From Liminaster sp045576355 (lineage in GTDB: Bacteria; Bacteroidota; Bacteroidia; Bacteroidales; UBA3663): a stretch of DNA of 36,477 bases. The notes under the pieces were generated by a model. The model searched no databases. It was not told the origin of the DNA and saw only the letters and a list, made by a program, of their open reading frames with translations. The DNA is taken from NCBI GenBank assembly GCA_045576355.1, contig JAZNGG010000053.1:1-36477 (forward strand), in the 5' to 3' direction. Positions 27,461 through 32,821 of the stretch are shown one piece after another (the stretch's first letter is position 1; each line of letters opens with the position of its first letter). The position numbers and the translations under genes were made by a program.

Positions 27461-28690
27461 TTATCGTTGCAATATCTGTTTAATGCGTCGGACGTTTGTC
27501 CTGTAGATTTCCCACATGCGGCTGCGCCACAATTTGAACGCCATCGTCCGGCGAATAGCCTTGGGGAAAGGAGATATGCCCACTCGCCGGCGAAACGCAC
27601 GCTGCTTCGGATGTCTCGGATAAGGGCGCAGCAAGGAGTAGGGATAGCTCTGACGCTCGGCATAGTCCCTCTCTCTCACTTCCAACTCGGGATGCCCCTC
27701 CACGACCTCCTGCCACAGCGCCTCTCCCACTTCCGAATTGAGAGAGACAAACGAGACATGATGCTTATCAAAATCGACCGGCTCGCGGCTCCCCAGCCCC
27801 ATAAAGTCGCCCAGCGTAATGTCTGCCACCCTTTGCACCTGAGCATAGCGGCAGGCATAACAAGACTCTCTGAAGGATATCCCTTGGATAAAAGAGGCGA
27901 GATAGGGGCTGCAATAGCCCGACCTGTTCTGCAGCAGGCGCTCACCGTCCCAGACGGTAAAACGATAGTCGTAAGGGTCATTGCTGCGAAACCTCACCTC
28001 CGTGACGCGTTCCCAGCCATGTCGCTTTTTCAGATAAGCGAGTTCGTCGGTGAAGTAGCGCGTCGGGACACCTCTGTGACACAGCAGGTCGGCAGTGATC
28101 AGCAGCCCTGCCCATACTTCTACCTCTTTGCCACCCTGTTCTGCCAGATAGCTTTTCAGACCTGCCACCTGACACGGTGTCCCTACAAAAAGGACCCGCC
28201 GGCCGGATTGCAACGTGTGGAGGATGTCATGATAAGTGTCGCGGTCGAAGATGCTTTGGGCATAAATGGATCCCCGATATCGGGGCAACTCCTCCTCTGT
28301 TGTGGCACACATCACCCTCGGGACGAGCTGTTCGTCATAGCGTGTGGCATAGTAGGCACCGCCGTGCGCCACAACATGTTCGGCGAGGAGAGAGGCGATG
28401 CCTCCCGATGCCGATTTCCTCCGGCGGTGAGCATCGGTCCGCCACGAGGCATAACAGGCACGCGAGGAGAGCAGCAGCGCCGACTCATCGCGGTGATTGG
28501 GACAGGTCGTGACACACTTGCCGCAACCCACACATCGCTCACTGTCGATCACCGGGCGCGACACCCCTGTCCTGTCGTCCTGCATCGTGATGCAAGAGAG
28601 AGGACAGACAGCAGCGCAAGAGGCACACCCGGTGCAGGCATCCTCGCTGCAGATCTCCGTCGGTCGATGTCGGTGGGTTGGGTTATTCAT
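27461..28690 (-). CDS. F420 hydrogenase/dehydrogenase beta-subunit-like Fe-S protein
   Basis: The 409-aa protein has two N-terminal 4Fe-4S motifs, CTGCASCAAVCPLSC and CVGCGKCVTTCPNH, followed by the FrhB/FdhB N- and C-terminal domains (for example RVLFVGTPCQVAGLKSYLAE and ADITLGDFMGLGSREPVDF). F420 itself is not expected in Bacteroidales, so the flavin domain probably uses another electron carrier. Such proteins recur in exopolysaccharide loci beside polysaccharide pyruvyl transferase genes, as here, but their reaction is not established to my knowledge. The ATG at 28690 was chosen; a GTG at 28702 would overlap the upstream stop by four bases. Confidence 0.87.
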   Translation of the reverse strand: MNNPTHRHRPTEICSEDACTGCASCAAVCPLSCITMQDDRTGVSRPVIDSERCVGCGKCVTTCPNHRDESALLLSSRACYASWRTDAHRRRKSASGGIASLLAEHVVAHGGAYYATRYDEQLVPRVMCATTEEELPRYRGSIYAQSIFDRDTYHDILHTLQSGRRVLFVGTPCQVAGLKSYLAEQGGKEVEVWAGLLITADLLCHRGVPTRYFTDELAYLKKRHGWERVTEVRFRSNDPYDYRFTVWDGERLLQNRSGYCSPYLASFIQGISFRESCYACRYAQVQRVADITLGDFMGLGSREPVDFDKHHVSFVSLNSEVGEALWQEVVEGHPELEVRERDYAERQSYPYSLLRPYPRHPKQRAFRRRVGISPFPKAIRRTMAFKLWRSRMWEIYRTNVRRIKQILQR

Positions 28691-28698
28691 ATATAAAG

Positions 28699-29898
28699 TC
28701 ACTCTTCAATACTCTTTTTCAGATATGCCAGGCTCTCCTCACGGGCCGCCTCCATCCGGGGCGTCACCTGCGTGTAGTCGATGTGCTCGCTCCATCGTCC
28801 TGCCTCTCCCCGGGCGGTCGATGCACTCTCCACGGCATCGTCACAGATCCGGGACAGCAGTCCGAAGCGCCGCAGCAGGTCATAGATGCGGGAGTTTTGA
28901 GAGAGCTTGTCTCCATCCGCAAAACGCTTCGTCACGACAAAGTCCTTCTCAAAGATCATCGAGAGACACACCGCATGAAACGAGTCGGTGCACACCGCCG
29001 TTGCCCCCTCCACCAGCCGGACAAACTCCCGAGGCGCAGCCTGCCGATAGACCTCTGCTCCCTCGACAGCCACCTCCCGAGTCACACCGTCGGGTGAAGC
29101 CATCACCCGCTCATAGGCGGGCAGGACGATGACGCGATCGACACCGAGGTCGTGCATCACCGACTGCAGTTGCGACGCATAGTGGGGACGATCGCCCACG
29201 AAGTAGGCCAGCACATAACGCTCCGGCAGCTCTATCTCCACCTCTGCCCCGGCAGCCATCGCACTCCACGCCTCGCGCGAGAGGAGCAGCGTGGGGTCGA
29301 GCACCGTGCGGATGTCCTCCCTCCCGGTGAGCCGGCGCAGCACTTCCGCTCCCGTCTCCTCACGCACTGCGATGTGCGCAAAAGCTTGCAGGGCGCGTTT
29401 CACCCGGGCGGCATGACGGGGATGTACCGATGCGACGCCGAGCGACGAGGCATAGGCTACGCGCTTGCGGTCACCGGCGAAGGTGAGAAAATAGAGGGGG
29501 TCATAGGAGAAATACGTATTCCATATCTGGTCGCTCCCCGTCAGATAGAGATCCACCTTGCGGCGGAGCCAAGGCTGCGGCAGGAGCCTATAATAGGGTC
29601 GAATGTCGTAACACTCGCCATGAAAGCGGAGCAACTTCCCCCCTGCGGGCTGTCGGTCGAGCGACGCAACGCGGCTGTCACGCAGCCACCTCCCGATGCG
29701 GCACTGCTGCACGGCGGCGGGGAGGAGTTTACGCATGAGGGCTTTTAGCCCATTGACCACGCTGTACTTCAGCAGGATGGAGACCTCATGCCCCATCAGC
29801 GTAAGGGTCTGATGCAGGGCATAAGACTGGAGGCTCGTACCGAAATTCCCCCACCCTATCCAGGTCACGATGGCGATCTTTTTTTCTTTGCGGCACAT
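28699..29898 (-). CDS. Polysaccharide pyruvyl transferase family protein
   Basis: The 399-aa protein matches PF04230 enzymes, which add pyruvate ketals (from PEP) to sugars of surface polysaccharides, or related groups. Family segments are WIGWGNFGTSLQSYALHQTL at the N terminus, DLYLTGSDQIWN near residue 105, and TDSFHAVCLSMIFEKDFVVT near the C-terminal third. The ATG at 29898 was chosen over a TTG at 29910. It is the first gene of the minus-strand glycan operon, with a consensus promoter only ten bases upstream. Sampled lines reach about 70% G+C, the richest in the window, suggesting a separate origin from the AT-rich left part. Confidence 0.88.
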   Translation of the reverse strand: MCRKEKKIAIVTWIGWGNFGTSLQSYALHQTLTLMGHEVSILLKYSVVNGLKALMRKLLPAAVQQCRIGRWLRDSRVASLDRQPAGGKLLRFHGECYDIRPYYRLLPQPWLRRKVDLYLTGSDQIWNTYFSYDPLYFLTFAGDRKRVAYASSLGVASVHPRHAARVKRALQAFAHIAVREETGAEVLRRLTGREDIRTVLDPTLLLSREAWSAMAAGAEVEIELPERYVLAYFVGDRPHYASQLQSVMHDLGVDRVIVLPAYERVMASPDGVTREVAVEGAEVYRQAAPREFVRLVEGATAVCTDSFHAVCLSMIFEKDFVVTKRFADGDKLSQNSRIYDLLRRFGLLSRICDDAVESASTARGEAGRWSEHIDYTQVTPRMEAAREESLAYLKKSIEE

Positions 29899-29907
29899 AA
29901 TTACGGG

Positions 29908-29939
29908 CAAAGATAATCAGAATATCGCGAAGCTACAAA
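29908..29939 (-). promoter_or_regulatory. Promoter of the glycan operon
   Basis: On the minus strand TTTG (29939-29936) and TATCTTTG (29915-29908) are 20 bases apart. The ATG at 29898 follows so closely that the expected leader is only a few bases long. Confidence 0.65.
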
Positions 29940-29955
29940 TTTTCAGGGAAAACTC

Positions 29956-29986
29956 TTGACATCGGCTTCCCAATGTTGTATCTTTG
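29956..29986 (+). promoter_or_regulatory. Plus-strand promoter with no downstream gene
   Basis: TTGAC at 29956-29960 and TATCTTTG at 29979-29986 form a Bacteroidales-type promoter pointing right, divergent from the glycan operon promoter. No protein gene lies downstream on this strand before the window's right end, so it may drive a small RNA. Confidence 0.5.
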
Positions 29987-29989
29987 CAC

Positions 29990-30120
29990 TCGATATAATG
30001 TTTCGTTTTTATCGACGCTTTACAGCCCCAAAGGCTGAAGTGATATATTTATAGCCCACTTAGGGGTCATACATCGTTTAGCGAGGAGAGATCGACAGGA
30101 TCTTCTCCTCGCTAAATGTT
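29990..30120 (+). ncRNA. Candidate small structured RNA
   Basis: Downstream of the plus-strand promoter lie hairpins CAGCC-CCAAA-GGCTG (30023-30037), AAGTG/CACTT (30038-30061), and a strong hairpin with 13-bp arms TTTAGCGAGGAGA / TCTCCTCGCTAAA (30077-30089 with 30104-30116) that can extend inward through GATC/GATC. The tail after it is only moderately T-rich. The stretch AGCCCC...ATATATTTATAGCCC looks to me like an intergenic repeat type common in Bacteroidetes, but I could not search for it. It may be a small RNA or just such a repeat. Confidence 0.3.
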
Positions 30121-30134
30121 ATTTATAAGCGGTT

Positions 30135-30312
30135 GGAAACGGGGTTTTCCCGGTGAAGCCGGGAGTTGCCCGGCAAAACGAGCGTAGCCTTGTGATGCAA
30201 CGAGCGTAGGCATGTGGGCCAACGAGGGTACGCTCATCGAACAACGAGGGTACGCGTGTTGCATCACGAGGCTACTCTCTATGGCAATGGCTATGGCTAT
30301 GGCGATGGCAAT
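30135..30312. repeat. Direct and inverted repeats with ATGGCN tract
   Basis: This gene-free DNA contains CCCGG/CCGGG hairpins (30149-30174) and four direct repeats of AACGAG(C/G)GTA. It also holds an 18-bp inverted repeat with one mismatch (30184-30201 against 30258-30275, GTAGCCTTGTGATGCAAC and its complement), and a run of ATGGCN hexamers (30280-30312). The short open frames seen here only reflect the hexamer (Met-Ala or Ile-Ala runs) and are not genes. Confidence 0.8.
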
Positions 30313-30420
30313 ATATGTTAACGGATTTAGAACAAGCAAGAGGGAAGCAAAGACCTTCCTTACGTGTGTTAAATTGCCATATTTAGATTACATTCGCGCG
30401 TTAATAAATCCTAAATGCAA

Positions 30421-30510
30421 ATTATATCTCGCCGCCCCTTTCGGTCGCGCTTTTTCGCGCTCCCTATATCGGGGCGGCTCGCTGCTCGCGACTTCTGTCG
30501 CTGCGCTTTC
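30421..30510. repeat. GC-rich palindromic region after the SUMF1 gene
   Basis: GCCGCCCC (30431-30438) pairs with GGGGCGGC (30471-30478), with an inner GCGC...GCGC; next to it GCGAC-TTCT-GTCGC (30488-30501) forms a tight hairpin with a 4-nt loop. It lies 61-131 bp past the stop of the SUMF1 gene (minus strand) and has no clear T tract, so it is not a typical intrinsic terminator. The rest of 30313-30430 shows nothing I can name. Confidence 0.6.
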
Positions 30511-30561
30511 TGATTTGTTTCGCTTACGCTATATTATCTTTTTTCTATTTTTGAGAAGAAA

Positions 30562-32046
30562 CTAAAAAGACAGGCGGAAGCCGAGGTTATAGAAGCGGTT
30601 GACGGGCGTGCCGCTGCCGCGATTGGAGACGCGACAGCCCCTCGCGTTGCGGCCCCAGCTACCGCCACGGTTCACGCGGTTAGACCCCGAAGAGGGTCCC
30701 GTAGGATTCGTCTGAGCTCTGCTCGAATAACTGCCATACCAATCCTGACACCATTCATAAACGTTGCCACTCATGTCATAAAGTCCCAATTCGTTAGGTT
30801 GCTTCGTCTTCACGGCATGGGTCTTACTTCCGGAGTTACTTGTGTACCAAGCAACATCATTCAAATTATTGCTTCCTGAATATTGATAACCGCGAGATTT
30901 ATTACCGCCGCGGGCAGCATATTCCCACTCCGCTTCGGTCGGGAGGCGGAAAGTCGCTCCCGTCAACTGATTCAGTTTGCGAATGAAGGTCTGGCAATCA
31001 TCCCAAGAGACACTCTCCACCGGAAGATTATCCCCTTTGTAATAAGATGGATTGCTTCCCATAACTGCCGTCCAAAGAGCCTGCGTCACTTCGGTTTCGC
31101 CAATATAGTAATCGCTCAGGGTGACACTATGGACAGGCTGCTCATCTTTATAAAATTTCTTTTGCTCAGAGGTCGCACCCATCTGGAAAGTACCTCCTTT
31201 CACTGCCACCATCGTGAAGGTAACACCGTTCACGGTAAAGGTCCGGTTTCCGAAAAGGCTCTCCATCTTTAAAGCAAACGAGCGGGCAGCATCACTCACC
31301 TCAATCTCGCGCGAGAAGGGCTGATAACCCTCTGCCGTCATCTCCAGGCGATGACGGCCATAGGCGAGAGAGTAACTGCCCTGTGAAGGTCCGACCTCGA
31401 TGCCATCTACTTTTAACGTTACACCGGGGACATTGCTCGTAAATTGCACCTCTACGGCATCCTGCATCTTGCCCCCCACTGTTGCGATTTGTCCCTCAGT
31501 GACATTCACCTCGGTGTGGTAATCACCATAGCCCGACTTCTTCAACGTGAGCGAGTGGTGACCGATCAAAACTCGCTGCATAAAGAGCGGGGTCTGCCCC
31601 ACCGAGGTGCCATCCATAATGACCTCGGCATTGCTCGGGGTCACAGAGATGGAGAGGCCTCCATAGATCGGGGTCGGGGCTGTAAGTTCCAGCCGCTGTA
31701 CACCGGCAGCCGGGGCTACGTGATGTACGACACTCTGCGGGCGGTGGTTTTCGCGGCGGGTCTCCATCAAATATTCGCCACTTCCCAATCTGCCACTCCA
31801 CGACCCTACACCCTTGCGCTCGCCATTGACCCAAATCTCTGCTGCGGCATCGGTCGTGAGTTGCACTTCGGCGAAGTTGGCTGTTAAAGTGGGATTACAG
31901 GTTGCAACGGCATTGTCTGTCACTTCGATCGTCTGCTCAAAGGACTTATACATATCTTTGACCACCATCACCCGATGGCTGCCGCTCGACAAACGTCCGG
32001 ACTTTACCGGCACCTGCCCCACGGGTTTGTTATCGACATAGACCAT
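30562..32046 (-). CDS. C-terminal part: PEGA repeats and SUMF1 domain
   Basis: This 494-aa open frame begins at the first Met after the TAG and is in the same frame as the upstream half. It has PEGA-like repeats at about 1-57, 58-125, 128-195 and 197-260 (for example VTPSNAEVIMDGTSVGQTP) and an FGE-sulfatase/SUMF1 domain at 277-494 (VKGGTFQMG, ETEVTQALWTAVMGSNPSYY, RLPTEAEWEYAARGG, GLYDMSGNVYEWCQDWYG). The end GGSWGRNARGC keeps the cysteine equivalent to human FGE C341 (C471 here) but has Arg where C336 would be, so formylglycine-generating activity is unlikely; a binding role is more probable. Lacking its own signal peptide, it would be stranded in the cytoplasm if started here. Confidence 0.7.
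   Translation of the reverse strand: MVYVDNKPVGQVPVKSGRLSSGSHRVMVVKDMYKSFEQTIEVTDNAVATCNPTLTANFAEVQLTTDAAAEIWVNGERKGVGSWSGRLGSGEYLMETRRENHRPQSVVHHVAPAAGVQRLELTAPTPIYGGLSISVTPSNAEVIMDGTSVGQTPLFMQRVLIGHHSLTLKKSGYGDYHTEVNVTEGQIATVGGKMQDAVEVQFTSNVPGVTLKVDGIEVGPSQGSYSLAYGRHRLEMTAEGYQPFSREIEVSDAARSFALKMESLFGNRTFTVNGVTFTMVAVKGGTFQMGATSEQKKFYKDEQPVHSVTLSDYYIGETEVTQALWTAVMGSNPSYYKGDNLPVESVSWDDCQTFIRKLNQLTGATFRLPTEAEWEYAARGGNKSRGYQYSGSNNLNDVAWYTSNSGSKTHAVKTKQPNELGLYDMSGNVYEWCQDWYGSYSSRAQTNPTGPSSGSNRVNRGGSWGRNARGCRVSNRGSGTPVNRFYNLGFRLSF
30565..30680 (-). other. DGR variable-region-like segment
   Basis: Codons for GGSW..NAR.CRVSNR...TP.NR..NLGFRL match the framework of DGR variable regions in SUMF1/C-type-lectin targets. 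The non-framework codons are GGC CGC (30649-30654), GGC (30637-30639), GGC AGC GGC (30610-30618), GTC (30601-30603) and TTC TAT (30589-30594). Each differs from AAC (or GAC, AAT) only at positions where those codons have A, which is the DGR signature. The 3' end (CTCGGCTTCCGCCTG) is GC-rich, as expected for an initiation site. No template repeat or reverse transcriptase was found in the window. Confidence 0.55.
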
Positions 32047-32070
32047 GGCTCCGGTCGTCGTCTCATCTCC

Positions 32071-32721
32071 CTACACCTCTATCCAGCCGAAGGCAGGCTG
32101 CAGAGCCACACGAACCTCCTCTTTTTGGTCGGGATTATTGACGGTGACCGTCCCGGAGGTGGGATGATAATCGGGGGCTTCGACCGTGTAGTTATAGGTG
32201 CCAAACTTGACAAAGTCCTGCGCATAACCGGCTTCGACAATCCACGGCTCGCCATTGACGCGGACTACCGCATCGGCAGGCTCGACAGCAAAGACCAGAA
32301 ACTGTGACATCACAGTCTGCTGCACCACGGTCTCCACTCTGCCGGTGGTGAGTTTCAGGATGTAGGTGCGCCCCTTTTTCACGGACATACCGAGGTCATG
32401 ATCGCGAAGGACACCCAAATCTTTATGAAAAATCGAAAGTCGCTTCACCGACTCGGGAACATAGACCCATATCTCCCCGATCTTCTCTTCCGTCTTGGAA
32501 ACGCCCAGCATGCCGGCATCAAATGTAAAGCCCCGCTGCGTGGTCTCCACCTTGATGAGGGCACACTTCTCGCCGTTTTGGTCATAGACGGTCGTGCCGT
32601 GTGTATTGGCAGTCAGATCATTTTCCGCCGGATAAAAGTCGGTAACCACAATGCCCTGCGCCGAGAGGGAAAGAACAGAGAAAAACAGAATCCCCCAAAG
32701 GGCAAGCAAACGCTGTTTCAT
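32071..32721 (-). CDS. N-terminal half of the PEGA/SUMF1 protein
   Basis: This 216-aa product is what would be made if the TAG is a true stop. It has a signal peptide (about 1-22) and the module SAQGIVVTDFYPAENDLTAN to about residue 130. That module is about three-quarters identical by hand count to the N terminus of the protein encoded at 32822-34399. Then come one complete PEGA-like repeat (140-212) and the first strand of a second. It would be exported but lack the SUMF1 domain. A consensus-type promoter lies 63-91 bp upstream. Confidence 0.65.
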   Translation of the reverse strand: MKQRLLALWGILFFSVLSLSAQGIVVTDFYPAENDLTANTHGTTVYDQNGEKCALIKVETTQRGFTFDAGMLGVSKTEEKIGEIWVYVPESVKRLSIFHKDLGVLRDHDLGMSVKKGRTYILKLTTGRVETVVQQTVMSQFLVFAVEPADAVVRVNGEPWIVEAGYAQDFVKFGTYNYTVEAPDYHPTSGTVTVNNPDQKEEVRVALQPAFGWIEV

Positions 32722-32729
32722 AATAATAT

Positions 32730-32741
32730 CGATAATTATCG
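32730..32741. promoter_or_regulatory. 12-bp palindrome before the PEGA/SUMF1 start
   Basis: CGATAATTATCG is a perfect palindrome 8 bp upstream of the ATG at 32721, inside the 5' leader. It might be an operator or affect translation; AT-rich context makes chance possible. Confidence 0.25.
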
Positions 32742-32783
32742 TAAAAATAGACTATGGGTATAAATGCATCCGAAGACGCGGCA

Positions 32784-32812
32784 CAAAAGTAATATAAATT
32801 TTTGAAAAACAA
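32784..32812 (-). promoter_or_regulatory. Promoter of the PEGA/SUMF1 gene
   Basis: On the minus strand TTG (32812-32810) and TACTTTTG (32791-32784) are 18 bases apart, close to the Bacteroidales consensus. It lies in the gap between the two paralogous genes, giving a leader of about 55-60 bases. Confidence 0.5.
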
Positions 32813-32821
32813 TAGAAAAAA

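Larger units (their letters stand above)
30562..32721 (-). pseudogene. PEGA-repeat / SUMF1 protein, interrupted by in-frame TAG
   Basis: The whole reading frame from 32721 to 30562 is 720 codons with a single internal stop, TAG at 32071-32073 (codon 217). The frame is unbroken on both sides, and the stop falls inside a PEGA repeat: WIEV-stop-GDETTTGAMVYVDNKPVG. One base change from CAG (Gln) would explain it. The intact protein would have a signal peptide (MKQRLLALWGILFFSVLSLS), a domain of about 110 residues shared with the neighbouring gene, about five PEGA-like repeats (about 140-485), and a C-terminal SUMF1/FGE-like domain (about 502-719) whose end resembles a DGR variable region. It could be a pseudogene, a readthrough gene, or a sequencing error; I treat it as broken pending a check. 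Confidence 0.7.

Noticed and set aside
27467..28696. Long open frame (409 codons) on the plus strand opposite the Fe-S protein gene
   Set aside because: It mirrors a GC-rich real gene with clear 4Fe-4S motifs; its translation is rich in Arg, His, Pro and Cys without any domain.
28497..29748. Two plus-strand open frames of about 200 codons opposite the pyruvyl transferase
   Set aside because: They lie fully within the GC-rich pyruvyl transferase gene and have the low-complexity Pro/Ser/Arg look of shadow frames.
30112..30339. Short frames with Met-Ala or Ile-Ala runs as a small protein
   Set aside because: They are only the translation of a six-base repeat; no conserved features or start signal.
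29899..30561. DGR template repeat or reverse transcriptase in the gap after the SUMF1 gene
   Set aside because: No second copy of the framework sequence (CTGTCGCGTCTC, CTCGGCTTCCGC) and no long reading frame are present there.
32071..32073. Stop-codon recoding (TAG read as Gln) as in some Bacteroidales phages
   Set aside because: Other genes here, including the neighbouring paralogue (stop at 32822) and this gene itself (30562), end at TAG in the expected place, so there is no general recoding.
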